DNA of 23,031 nt, taken from NCBI GenBank assembly GCA_003427395.1, contig BFEA01000055.1, positions 937,626 through 960,656 of the forward strand, written 5' to 3'. The position numbers and the translations under genes are program-made. The notes under the pieces are model-generated. The model was given only the letters and a program-made list of their open reading frames with translations. It did not search any database and had not been told where the DNA came from. This DNA comes from Chara braunii (Eukaryota > Streptophyta > Charophyceae > Charales > Characeae). Shown one piece after another: positions 8,148-18,803 of the stretch (position 1 is the stretch's first letter; the number at the start of each line of letters is the position of its first letter).

Positions 8148-11100
8148 TCACTGTATCAGCACGAAGTTGGGCTGCAGGTAGGGGACCTGGAAGGTGTGAA
8201 AGGGTCTCCTTTGCCACGTTGGCTCTGAGTTTCTCCAGTGCTTCCAGCGGATGTTAGAGTTAGCATCCAATTCCGAGAATGCTCGGCCCGGGTCCTGCCA
8301 GAGCTGGAGGTAGACTTCCTTAAGGGACTCCTTGATCGTGGGATCCTTCTCCTCCCGATAGCTCCGTATGAAGTTTTTCCAGGCCCCTTGAGTATGGGAT
8401 CTAATTTTGTCTTCTATTACTTGTTGGGCTTGCAGGAACCCGAACTGATGATCTCTTCTTTCAAAGGCACATCTGGCTCCCCAGGCCAGCATAAGGATCT
8501 GTAATCTCGTATACTTGAAAAGGTTTGTTGCATAAGGCGACCATTGGGACTGACTGGGTTGTTTCTTCCCAAGCAACAAGAGACTGAGGTCCCACGGGAT
8601 GTGGTGGCCCGTGAGGGAGTGGAAGGCAGCGTCCCACCACTGCCACAGTTGAGTGACCATAGGGCACGCGAGCAGACAATGCTCCAGCGTTGCCCTGGCC
8701 GGCGATGATGACCTGCCGCAGTAGGTGCAGATGGGTGACAGCAGCCCTTTTTGCTCCAAGTCTGTCCGCGAGACCAGCCAGTCAGGGGGAGGCAAGCATC
8801 GGTGCAGAGTTTGCCATTGGAGGGCACGCAGGCTGGTAGGCATGATCTTGGCATATTTAGCCCAAGGTGGATTGTCCAATATTCCCGACTGTAGGGGCGA
8901 GTCACGATCCCACCTCTTTGCCAATGTTTGGTCAATGGTGGTGGTGGAACGCGAAGCTCTCTATCCTCCTTTGACCGTATAGTCCCACACATGCATGGGT
9001 TTCGGTCCAGCCCATTCCCATTCTGCGGGGTCGAAAGGCAGTCTGGCTACCGGTATTGTGGGTTCGTATACAAAGAGCGCTTCATGGGGGTCCCCTACCG
9101 CCCGCACATGCATCAGACCCGCCCAATTCACTGTCCCATCCAATTCCTCGTTCCTCGTGAGTTTAGAGAGTCTGACACCCGGTTCATGGGGAACATACGC
9201 TTCAAGCGGCATCTACCTTCGTCGTTTCTGCAAACTTTATATATGGTGAGCGGTGTGGGGAGGTGCGCACTTTGGATGACCCAGTCATTCGGCTGGATCT
9301 TCGGGCCTTCGTGTAGCGTTATCCCCCAAGCCAGGGGGAGAGCCTCCCTGATCTTCTGCAATCTGTCACCCACATCCCTTGCACGTTTGAGCCTTAGTTG
9401 CAGCCGATCAGTTGTGACCCATTCATTTGTTTTAATGTCCCACAGGTCCCCCACCGTAAACACCCTTTTTTTTGCCCAGGTGAGCCATGGGGAGCTATTG
9501 GAAAGGCTAAGCGGGCTACCATTGTCATCCAGGATAAAGGGGTTACCGAATAGCGGTTGCCTCCATATTTCCTGCCATCTGTTCGGGGTTGGCTTTTGCT
9601 ATGGCCCCCTTGTCCTCCACAGTTTAATCATATAAGACCAGAGAGGATCAGAGAGCAGGTCCATCCTGGCCGCCCTGCGCGGATCTTTCCTATGGCCTTG
9701 TTTCGGGGGGGAGGGGATTGTCCAATGCTTGTTGGTCAGCCATCGGAACGGATGCAGTGCGTTGATTGGTGCTGAATCCGGAGCCAAGGTGGCAATCTGC
9801 AGGCTAGCCAGCTGTGCCCACGGGATGTTGTCCCCTATTAGCAACCTAGTGCCTCACTTTCTCTTTCCGGATCCAGTATCCCCAGTCCTCCCTTGGCCCT
9901 AGGCTGCGTGAGGACGTCCCAGCTCACACGTTGCACACACTTCTGGGTTTTGGCGCTGTTTTTCCGGAGGTATGTGGTGACGCTTTTCTCAGTCTGGCAT
10001 ACTGTTTGTTGTTCAGTGGCCAGACTGCTAGTTTGTACCAAATGGCAGCCAATACAACATTGTTTATTGCCAAAGCCCTTCCAACTATCGAGGTGTGCAG
10101 ACCTTCCCATTTCGCCAGCCTGTCAATCGCCATATTGACAAGCATATCCCCGTGATCCGGGGGGGGGCCCAGAGCCGTAAGTCTTACCCCCAATATTCTG
10201 ATGGCATCCTCCTTCATCGCCCATGCCACAACCGGCTCAGGCGGCGGTGGGTCCCCCCCCGGGTGGAGCCACCAACCTTCCGTCTTTGAGCCCCAATTGA
10301 CTTTCTTGTCTGCTGCTAATGAGAAGAGGTCTATGACTTGTGTAAGGGCTCGTATGCTACCCTCATCTGCTTTAATGAGAATCGTTAGGTTGTCTGCGAA
10401 CATGGATGTCACCGGAATGAGATGGTCAGGGATTTCTGGGATAGGCACTTTGCTGATCCCCGGGTGAGATCTGATCTTCGAGGCGAGGGCTTCCATCACG
10501 ATCACAAACAGCAGAGGCACTATAGGGTCCCCCTGGCGCACAGACCGTTGCAGGTGTATTGGAGGCGATAGGTGGCCATTGAGCATGATGTTAGTAGTAG
10601 CCAGCCTGTGGAGGAGCTGTACCCAATTACAAAAAGTCGGGCCAAAATTCATCCTAGCCAAGCACATGTCCAGGAAATCCCAGTCGACGTGGTCATATGC
10701 TTTCTCAAAGTCTATAAACATGATAGCCGCTTGGGCTTTTCGCTGCCTCGCATATCTGATGGTTTCGTTGACCAGCAGGATATTGTCTTGGATGTTGCGG
10801 TTGGGCATAAAGCCCGTTTGGTCAGGGTGGATGAGCACATTCATGTGGGGCAGCAATCTCTTGGTCAAGGCTTTGGCCACTAGCTTGTATGGGACAGGGA
10901 GGAGGGTTATGGGTCTGTAATTCCTGATATCCTCCCTGTCCCCCTTTTTATAGATGAGTGTAGTCACCCCTTGCCCGATCATGCCCCCGAAGGTCCCGCA
11001 TTGCTGGACCGCCAAAATATAGTCCAACAAATCTTCTTTTAGCAGATCCCAGAATTGCACCCAGAATTCTTTCGGAAATGAGTTTATGCCTGGCGTCTTC

Positions 11101-12896
11101 TCATCTTCCATATCCTGTAGCGCCTCCCAGATATCTTGTTGAGTGAGAGGGCGATCAAGCTCGTTCTTTTGGGCCTCTGTAAGACTCGCGTGGATAGTTG
11201 ATAGCAATTCTTGTCTCGCGCGGTGGACCTCTTCCGGGGGTTTGGTCAGTGTTTGAGAGGTGAACAGGTGTCGATAATACTGGGCAGCGTAGTCAGTTAT
11301 AATGTATGCATTGGTTGCACGAGGGGCTGCTGCATCCAGTGGATGCCTCAGTGTTGGGACGATATTAGCTCTCGCTCTGGCTTTTGCTTTGCAAAAAAAG
11401 GCCTTCGACATGGTCCCATCAGTGTGCGCCCGTTTGATTCTGGCTTGGATCCTCCAAGCTTGTGTCTGCCTTTCGAGGTATTCTTGGAGGTGGGTTCTGA
11501 CCTCTTGCAGCGTATCATAGGTGGGACCGTGGAGGGGGTCCCTCATGAGCTGTTCATCCCAGTCTTCAAGGTCATGCATCAGTTTTTCGAGGACGGCCTT
11601 GCGGTCCCTTGCGTGTTGGATGGAGAACTTTTTGGCTGATATCTGTTTCTGGGTCTGCCAATATGCCCAGAATGCGTTAATATGCTCTTTAAAGCTCGTC
11701 AGGGGGAGAAGGGAGGTATTCAGTTTAAAGAATCCCAACCCTCTCTTGATGTGGGAGTGGAATGACAGGCCCAGTGTGATCATTCGATGGTCAAACGATT
11801 TGTAGGGGCTGATTGCTGTGATTTCCGCTGTGGTGACGAGACCCTGCAGTTCGGTTGACACTAGCGTGAGGTCTATACGAGAATTGGAGTGACCCTGCTC
11901 GCCCCTGGATGACAGGCATGTGTACGACCGTTGGCCTGGGTGCAGCTGTCTATACATGTCTTCCAGTTCTCGGTCCGCCATGAGCTGCTTAAGCATAAGC
12001 ACGTCCGACCCTAGAGGAGCCTGCGGCCGGTCCCCTTGGTTTAGATGCTGGGAGGCCGATCTGCGGTCCAATGTTGGGTCAAGCGCTGTGTTGAAATCCC
12101 CAGCCTGGACCAGCGGAGCATCATCCGGGAGCAGTTGATGAAGAGAGAGTCAAAACTCCACCCTGGTCGCGGGGTCATTTGGTGCGTAGATGCTGGCCAG
12201 GTAGAACTCTTCGTCCTCGTATGCAACCTTGAGACAAACCCACTTACCATGTCGGTCATCATGTGTCATCTCTAGCGGTTTGAGTCTTGAGGAGGGGGGG
12301 AGCCAGATCGCAACGCCTGTCGATGCTCTCTCTGTGGATGGAGCCGAAAAAGCAGCATATGGCCACACTGTTTTTGCCTTCGCGGCATGTGCAGGGGTAT
12401 CTTGTAAGTGTGTCTCTTGGATGCACACTGCATCAGGCCATGTTCCCGAGACTGGGGACTTAATCATGTTCCAAATTGCTTCTTTTTTATCGGCTGTTGC
12501 TTGAATCAGGCCATTAACATTGAGAGAGCGGACGTCGATATCTGCACGGGCCAGTTTGGTTTCCCATTGGGGCGGCCTTCTAACTCGTGGGAAAACCGGA
12601 GGCGAAGGGGGGCGGCAGAGAGGCTGGGGGGGGGAGATGGCGGGGCGCGGGGAGGCACGGAAGACCGCGCTGTTCCCTGGAGGAGGGGTAGGGGGGGAGG
12701 TGTATCTGAGGGCCGAGCCAGTGGTGGGCAATTCATTACTGTGTGCTGCATTACTATAGCGGGGTAGATCAACCACCGTCCATTGCAGGCAACTGAGGTC
12801 AGGCCATAGTTTTAACAGGGCGCAGGTTTTGCGGGTCGCCCCACTGGTTGTGCTTGTCAAGCACAATGTGTTCCAAAAATGCCTGCATGAAGACAA
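8148..12896 (-). pseudogene. LINE ORF2: APE endonuclease, reverse transcriptase, zinc-binding region
   Basis: From the first Met at 12896, the endonuclease motifs are SLNVNGL (residues 124-130), QETHL (160-164) and IYAPN (236-240). A TGA at 12150-12152 interrupts the frame. Beyond it come GDFNTALDP, SRIDLTLVS and SFDH, which complete the endonuclease. RT motifs follow: NYRPITLLPVPYKLVAKAL, FIDFEKAYDHVDWDF, RQGDPIVPLLF, and FADN (10389-10400) where active enzymes have FADD. A 1-nt deletion near 9980, a ~20-nt deletion near 9845 and an indel near 9215 shift the frame. TAG stops lie at 9599-9601 and 8961-8963. The end carries CTYCGRSSS...LEHCLLAC, a CX2CX12HX4C zf-RVT-like motif, and a terminal PYLQPNFVLIQ. 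The protein would nick target DNA and copy its own RNA in the nucleus; this copy cannot. Confidence 0.92.
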
Positions 12897-13524
12897 GGAC
12901 TCTACTAGCAGTCCAGGCCCCGTTAGTCGTAAACCTTGTTGTATACATCTCCATCAGTTGGTGGTGGGTGAACCAACCCAGGTCTATTCTGGTTCTGCAC
13001 ATCGATGTTTTAAGACGAAGCAGCAGCAGAGCCGGTATTATCCCTTTGGGGAAGGAGAGGTTTTCAGGAAGCACAGCCCCCAACACTTCTTTCGTGTCTG
13101 TTTCGGCGGCCCAATATTTCAATCTTTTCAAAATAACTGCGACAGAGGGGTTACCCCTCCAGCCTTCCACTGTGAGCTTTGATAGGGCAGGGGTCACCTT
13201 CTGATGTAAGGGGCGATGTTGTCGGTGCGTCGGGGGGCCCAGACGCAGGATCCACTGCCCATCCTCCTTCTCCCGTCTGATAGGGAAGATGACCACCCCC
13301 GGTGGCATAGCCACTGGGGTGCTGTCATCTTCTTGCAATCTGACCAGTTCTCTAAGTTTTGTTGGACGAATGTCAGCGGCCCACTCTTCGTCTGATCGGG
13401 AAGTATCATCGACATCGTCATCGTGGATGATTTGGATGCCGTTGGCCCGGGCCCGAAGGGGCGCATCCGAGGGGCTAGAGCAGACAATCTCACGGGACCC
13501 GTTTTCATTCTCCAGCTGTAGGGG

Positions 13525-13655
13525 CAACTGTTGGTGGTCGTGTTGTTGAAGCCCGTCCGATGGTCTCTGCTGGTCCCCCGACTGCATAAGCCTCTGTTGC
13601 TGGTCGTTTTGTTGAAGCCCGTCCAGCGGTCCTTGCTGCTGTCCCCCAGGCTGTG
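13525..13655 (-). repeat. 66-bp tandem duplication in the Q-rich frame
   Basis: GTTGAAGCCC occurs at 13545 and 13611, and the surrounding 66 bp are repeated with a few changes. In the coding sense this gives two 22-residue units containing a GLQQ-D-QQ core: GPLDGLQQNDQQQRL and RPSDGLQQHDHQQLP. The period is a multiple of three, so the frame is kept. Confidence 0.8.
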
Positions 13656-14259
13656 GTAGGGTATGCAGTGTGGTGCACAATTCCTGTACCAGCGTTTTGG
13701 GCCATGCCAGTCCTTCATGAAGGAACGCATCAGCCGAGTGTTGTGGTCGTGATTGGGCGTCGTCCGACTGTTTTCCTTTGAAGCAGGACTTGGCATAGCT
13801 CTCAATTTTGTCAAGGACGTCGTTGACCACCAAGACAATGGCAACTCCAACATCCATCCAGTCAATCTCAGACACTGTCTTGTATTTTTCAACAGTGGCC
13901 AGCACCCTTGGGCTGTACATCAGCACCCTTTTGGCTTCCCCCCAATATCTATTTTCCAGGTCATTTCCTTTCTTGTCCTCTGCGATCAAGAATATCTTGG
14001 ATAATGTCCAGTCCGTCAGGAAAGCGAGTTTCTGCTGGACTTCCTCGGTGGCTGCGAGTGGTGGAGGGCCGACTTCTTCGAGGGGCATGCCCGGGGGGAC
14101 ATCCTCCCTCTCCATCTCCACGTCCCCCTGTTGGTCCTGTCTCTGGTCCAGCTGTGGCCGGTCAGGGGGGGGGGGCGAGGTGTCCATGTCTTGCAGTTTC
14201 TGACCGTCGTCATACCAGGAGGGGAGCGCGATGGAGGGGTGCTCCTGCGCTCGCTGTCT

Positions 14260-14730
14260 TTCCGCTTCTTGTTGCCAGAAGATGTGAAGTTGCTACTGCT
14301 GTTGCTGCAGCACGTGCTGCTGTTGGCAGCACAACTGTTGCTGCCATTGCAACTTGAGGTGCTGGAGGGCCTGTTGCTGTTGTATCAGTCTCTCCTAATA
14401 CTGCTGGTGATGGTACTGCGCCAGCTGTGCTTTGAGCAGATGTTGCAGTTGTTCCTCGCACTCCTTCTGTAGCCAGAGGCGCTGCTCTTGTTGGTGAGCG
14501 ACCTGTGCTTGTGTCTGCTGTAACAGGTGCATGTGGGCTTGCTGGTGCACCAGGTTTTCTTGTTGTTGGACCTGCTGTTGTTTTTGCTGGTTTTGCAGTT
14601 GTTGGATGGCCTGCTCCTCTTGCACCCGTTGCCACTGCGTGTGTTGGTTCAGCTGGCCAAGGAGCTGGTGTTGTTGAATCTGCATCTGGTCGTGAAGTTG
14701 TGGTGGTTGCTGTTGGTGGAGTGGGGGAGG
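14260..14730 (-). repeat. CAG/CAA-rich low-complexity segment encoding poly-Gln
   Basis: On the minus strand this region is a mosaic of CAG, CAA and CTG triplets encoding runs such as QQNQQKQQQVQQQ. Two of the three TAG codons of the long frame lie here (14395-14397 and 14293-14295). Triplet slippage probably shaped its length. Confidence 0.85.
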
Positions 14731-16351
14731 TAAACATCCCTCCCATTGTCCTTGCATTTGTTCGTCGTTGGATAAGTGACAGTGGGCATCTCGATGTTGA
14801 TCGTGGTCCATGGGGAAGTGTTGTCGGCCGTCGTGATTTGCATCAGCTTGTCGGGGCACGTCCTCTCTCACTGTGGGATGGCCCGGCTGCATCTGTTTCC
14901 GCTCGAGCAGCCCCTCCTCTTTCATATGACCCGGATCATCGTTCACACGACGGGGCGGCTCGTCTTCGTCCCATTCTATCAGCCCTTCGCTGTGGCGAGG
15001 GCGATCCCTAGCTGCCTTATCAGCTGGGGAGGAAGGGATTTGAACGAATTTTTTCTCCCCCGTGAGTTTGGAGGTCACCTCTCTGAGTTTTGTGGTGGCT
15101 AACTCACCCCCGTGATGGTGGTGCCGGGGCTGTGCAGAGCCCGTCGGCCGAGTTCCGGATCCATCTTTGTGCTGCGGGGGTCGATCTGGTGAATGTGGGC
15201 GTGGTGGGTGGTGTTCCTGGCATACTCGCATGTTCAGCTTCAGCACCAGCTCTGAGCCTAGCCCCTGTGCTGTATCGTCGCCCGCGAAGCATTGGCCCTG
15301 GCGGGCGTCGTCGGGATGCTCGCTGTTGGGTGGTAATCCCTGTTCCCCCTCCCGCGGCCCAGGCATGGTGTCACAACCCGAGGTGCTGGCCAGTAATGCA
15401 GCGGGTTGGGAGGGGTATTGCAATAGCTGCTGCTGCAACTCCCCAGGTGGCGTATTTCCTGGACTGGGTATCTCCTGTGGGCCAACCAGCCGTCTCTGCA
15501 TACCTGCTTCTGGGGGGCTCCCTGTTTTCATCTGGTTGTGAGGACCTGCACCGTCAGGCTGCTGATGTTTCTACGGTGGCGCATCCTGGGTGTGGGAGAA
15601 GGTCACATCCTTTATTTTGGCCAGCAGGGAGTTGGCTTTTTGCCACATTTGGTGCGGATTTAGTAACGCGACGTTCTTTGTCTGTTTTTTTCCGTCCCCT
15701 GGCTCTTCAGTCAGTGTCATCTGTTTCAAGGCAGCAGGGATGTGGGGCTCAGTGGTTTTGCCCATGGGCTGGTCCGGGGGCAGTGGAGGGGGCAGGAGCA
15801 GTTGTGAAGATACTGCCGGAACAGGCTGATCGGGGGGGCCTTCTTGCTTCTTTTGGGGGTCGGTTTTGTGCTGAGGGGGTGACTCTTTTGAGCGTCGGTA
15901 TGGTGAGTGGAGTCCCTGCGAGGTCCCCGCCGGGGTGTTTCCCTGTGTCGGTTGGTGAAGTCTCTTGTCCACCTTCTCTACCTCTAGCCCCTGTGTTGAT
16001 TGGCGGGCGTTCCTGCTCATTTTCACTGCCTCCCGCCTCTGAGTTGGATGGCCATCAGCTGGGCCAGAGGGAACGGTGCATCGGGGCTGTCCTGGATCCA
16101 ATCCCTGTGCTGTGTGATCAGATGCAACTTGAAGTCGTCGGTCCTTCCGGGTGGCTGGGTCCCGTATGCCCTTTGCAGATAGTCCTCGGCAATCCACTGG
16201 AGCCATTTTTTCCTTTTGCAGGCCCGTAAGGGCTTGTCTGTCCTTGGCATGCGTACCCTGGCAGTCGTGAGGGGTTGTCGTGGTGGCGTTGTCTGTGGAA
16301 TAGCCCAGGGGTGCGGAGGACAGGGACCGTGCTGATCTCTCCGATTTCGGT

Positions 16352-17881
16352 TTATAGAACTGTTGAGGAGGGGGTGGACCTTGTCGATATGACCGGTGGT
16401 GAACCCAAGTGGGCTGGGATTGAAGGGGCATGGGGGGATGGGGTCGAGGAGGATAGCTTCTGGTACAGTTTGCTCCCCTGGTCCCGGCCACCCGTAACGC
16501 CCTTCTTAGCCAGGTTTGGGCGAGCGGCTCCCCCCCTCCCCTTCGGCCTGTCTTCAGGGACAGGCTCCTGGCCGATCTTTCCCTTTTGCTTGAGGTCTTT
16601 GTGTGGGGCAATTGTTGCTCCTGATGGGTACATCACCGGCTGGCCCTCCCCTCGCCATATCCATTTCCCCGGACAGCCATCAGCATATGCTCTGAGAGTC
16701 CACCCGTGTAGCTCTCTCTCTTCAGGGTACCATGTCTCCTCATCCGTTGGGTGGGGGACCACGAGCCCCTTGATCCTTTTTGTTTTGTTAGACGGGCAGC
16801 AGTCGTCTGAGCATAGGTGGCCTCTCTGTTTACAGGCATAGCACCACGGATCCTGTGTGTGACTAACTGGTACAGAGAATTCTCTGCCCCCCTGGGAGTA
16901 TCTCAATTCCTCATTGAGGGGAAATGGATATGACTCATCCCACTCCACTGCCACCAGCAGGGTGTCGTCCCTCTTCCCCAGAAATTGTAGATGGTCTGTG
17001 ATGTATCCTTTAACATGGGTGATGTTTTCCAAATCTGTGAGGATCGCCCCCTGCACACTCAGAGGGGCGAACCTGAACTCCACCCAGAAATTGGATTTCA
17101 TTAGGTATTCCCTTCGCTCGTCGATGGACTGTGGATTGATTGGGGACCACGGCGCCACCTGCACCGATTTGCCTCTGAAGAGCGAGGGTTTAGTTTTGAG
17201 GAGGAGATGCTTGTCTATGGGATACAGGGCCACCACTGTAATACACTCCGGGCTCTCCACCTCAATCAGGAAGTGATCGTCGACCAGCTGCCTGTCACTT
17301 TTTATGGAGGCAAGCTTATCAGTGATCCATTTGATCTTATCGTTGATTGTTTGCCCCGCACATTGGGGTTGGAATCTGAAGTGTACTGCTTTGTGTGCAT
17401 AGATCGTGTCTCTGATGGCCTTGGCCTGAGGCGGAAAAACCGAATGCGGATAGATATATCCATCTTTGACCTGGAACTTGCTGACGGGTTCCACATACAG
17501 CTGCTGGATAAGGTGACTCTTGAGTGGAGCTATGGGGTCAGGAGTGTGTGATCTATGTGCTTCAGATTGTGCAGGGGCCGATAAGGCTTTTAGGAGTTGT
17601 GGCGGCGATGCTTTTGTAGTTTTCGAGGGAGACGGGATATCCGTCGGGGGCCGACCGGAGCTCGCCACTTTGTCCTTCCACGTGTCCTTCTTCACCCCGT
17701 GCTCCACTGTTGTGTTGTTTGTTTGTGTGCCTCTTTGTGCGTTATCTGTCGAGGGGGAGGGTTGTGCTTTCGTGACTCCATTTTTATCTCCTGGAGGGGG
17801 AGGGGGCAGATCTGCCTTGTGGGCTGTTGTGTTTAACGCCTTGGTTCCCGTGTGAACCACAGGGCCGGGGCCCCCAGCCAT
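16352..17881 (-). CDS. LINE ORF1, gag-like RNA-binding protein with zinc knuckle
   Basis: This 509-residue frame is open from ATG at 17881 to its stop. Residues 1-115 are Pro/Ser/Thr-rich and probably disordered. About 120-330 look like a DUF4283-type RNA-binding fold: SVQVAPWSPINPQS at 239-252, then NFWVEFRFAPLSVQGAI and a KGYITD segment. A zinc knuckle follows at 347-361, CYACKQRGHLCSDDC. It is CX2CX4H with the last Cys one residue late, so not a canonical CX2CX4HX4C. The C-terminal 80 residues are basic and Pro/Ser-rich. Such proteins coat the element RNA into a ribonucleoprotein. It is the least damaged frame of the element. I chose the first Met because the residues after it are in an unbroken frame and the 5' untranslated sequence precedes it. 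Confidence 0.82.
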   Translation of the reverse strand: MAGGPGPVVHTGTKALNTTAHKADLPPPPPGDKNGVTKAQPSPSTDNAQRGTQTNNTTVEHGVKKDTWKDKVASSGRPPTDIPSPSKTTKASPPQLLKALSAPAQSEAHRSHTPDPIAPLKSHLIQQLYVEPVSKFQVKDGYIYPHSVFPPQAKAIRDTIYAHKAVHFRFQPQCAGQTINDKIKWITDKLASIKSDRQLVDDHFLIEVESPECITVVALYPIDKHLLLKTKPSLFRGKSVQVAPWSPINPQSIDERREYLMKSNFWVEFRFAPLSVQGAILTDLENITHVKGYITDHLQFLGKRDDTLLVAVEWDESYPFPLNEELRYSQGGREFSVPVSHTQDPWCYACKQRGHLCSDDCCPSNKTKRIKGLVVPHPTDEETWYPEERELHGWTLRAYADGCPGKWIWRGEGQPVMYPSGATIAPHKDLKQKGKIGQEPVPEDRPKGRGGAARPNLAKKGVTGGRDQGSKLYQKLSSSTPSPHAPSIPAHLGSPPVISTRSTPSSTVL

Positions 17882-18009
17882 TGTCTTTGCGATTGGTCAG
17901 TCCTCTCACCGTGGTGGAGCAGATCGGCAGTATATGCATCGTTATCCGTGTCACGAAGCATCCGATCCGTTGGTTTCTACCCTTCCCAACCCCCGCAGGC
18001 TTTTCACCA

Positions 18010-18260
18010 ATACCCCACAGGCTTTCGCCAATATGGCTTTCACTCCGATCATGGGCACGTAAGCATGCAGCTGTTGTTTGTGTCAATTTCGTTATTTTGT
18101 TGTACTATTTCCACAATTTTGATGAAAATCATTCGATACCCCACAGGCTTTCGCCAATATGGCTTTCGCTCCGATCATGGGCACGTAAGCATGCAGCTGG
18201 TGTTTGTGTCAATTTCGTTATTTTGTTGTACTATTCCACAATTTTGATGAAAATCATTCG
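18010..18260 (-). promoter_or_regulatory. Two 126-bp tandem units upstream of LINE ORF1
   Basis: Unit 1 (18010-18135) and unit 2 (18136-18260) differ only at three places: A/G in CACTCCG/CGCTCCG, T/G in GCTGTTG/GCTGGTG, and one T in the TATTTCC run. A partial third unit of about 20 bp lies at 17990-18009. They begin about 130 bp upstream of the ORF1 start, on the side where a minus-strand LINE has its 5' untranslated region. Tandem monomers in that position act as promoters in some LINEs such as mouse L1. The repeat is certain; the promoter role is inference. Confidence 0.55.
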
Positions 18261-18803
18261 AGGTCGCTCTAGGTTTCCTATTTTTCAGAAGTCATGTAAC
18301 TGTGGGTATCTATCCGGAGCTTTGAGGGTGACACGATCGTGAGGGGGCGTCACTTCCTGTGGCTGCGTGGAGGGGGATTAGCGGGATGGGGGGGGGTATG
18401 GGGAAGCAGAACTGATTCAGCAGTGCTCATGCGCAAGGCGGACTGACTGGAATCGTGGGTCGAGAAGGACCTTAGCCAGGGATATCGAGTCAAGGGAGAT
18501 GGGGGACGGGATCAAACAGAGCCTGGAGCTATGGTAGAGTCTATCACCGTCCTCCGGGCGTCAGGTGATGTTGTTGTCTCGCACCATCCTCTTCAGCTCG
18601 GCATCGGGTTCTGCAGACCGGGAACCTTCTTAGCAGAATCTCTGTCGCCTCTCGTGGTTCCTGTCACACCGCCACGTGGTGTATTCAGCTAACGCTCTGC
18701 ACCCAAATCCTGGCCATGTCCTTCACGCTCGAAACCTTTGAGCATATCGTCCCCCCTCCCGCTCGCGCCACTTCCTCCAGCGCCAATCGGTCCTTCTAAG
18801 CCT
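18261..18803. other. Stretch without recognisable gene
   Basis: No domain, tail or repeat is visible. There is a G-rich run near 18375-18400. It could hold the 5' end of LINE copy B, but I cannot place a boundary. Confidence 0.45.

Larger units (their letters stand above)
12799..16611 (-). pseudogene. Long Q-rich middle frame of LINE copy B, function unknown
   Basis: One minus-strand frame of about 1,270 codons is interrupted only by three TAG codons, at 15571-15573, 14395-14397 and 14293-14295. The last two lie in or beside glutamine-rich runs where CAG would be expected. The N-terminal third is rich in Pro, Gln, Lys and Arg. Residues encoded at about 14700-14260 are mostly Gln with Leu, His and Glu, and look coiled-coil-like. 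The last 462 codons (14187-12799) start with a Pro-rich stretch, then a more globular part around WTLSKIFLIAEDKK and WMDVGVAIVLVVNDVLDKIE, and end after a WGDPQNLRPVKTMA tail that overlaps the start of ORF2. I recognise no domain. It may be a second ORF, or the continuation of ORF1 after a +1 shift in the 260-nt overlap. Confidence 0.7.
8148..17881 (-). mobile_element. LINE copy B, long non-LTR retrotransposon with three frames
   Basis: The minus strand carries, in order, a gag-like ORF1 (17881-16352), a long Q-rich frame (16611-12799) and ORF2 with endonuclease, RT and zinc-binding region (12896-8148). Consecutive frames overlap (by 260 and 98 nt), and each is offset +1 from the one before. 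The coding span alone is about 9.7 kb, long for a LINE, because of the middle frame. No LTRs are visible. The 5' untranslated region probably extends past 17881 and may include the tandem units at 18010-18260; neither end is defined by a target-site duplication I can see. Stops, frameshifts and a changed RT catalytic residue mean this copy is dead. Confidence 0.9.

Noticed and set aside
12799-16611. TAG read as glutamine (alternative genetic code), because three TAGs fall in or near Q-rich stretches
   Set aside because: The same element and copy A also carry TGA stops, frameshifts and a lost catalytic residue, so simple decay of CAG codons explains it better.
8148-17881. LTR retrotransposon
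   Set aside because: No LTRs, protease, integrase or RNase H are visible, and the endonuclease is of the APE type used by LINEs.
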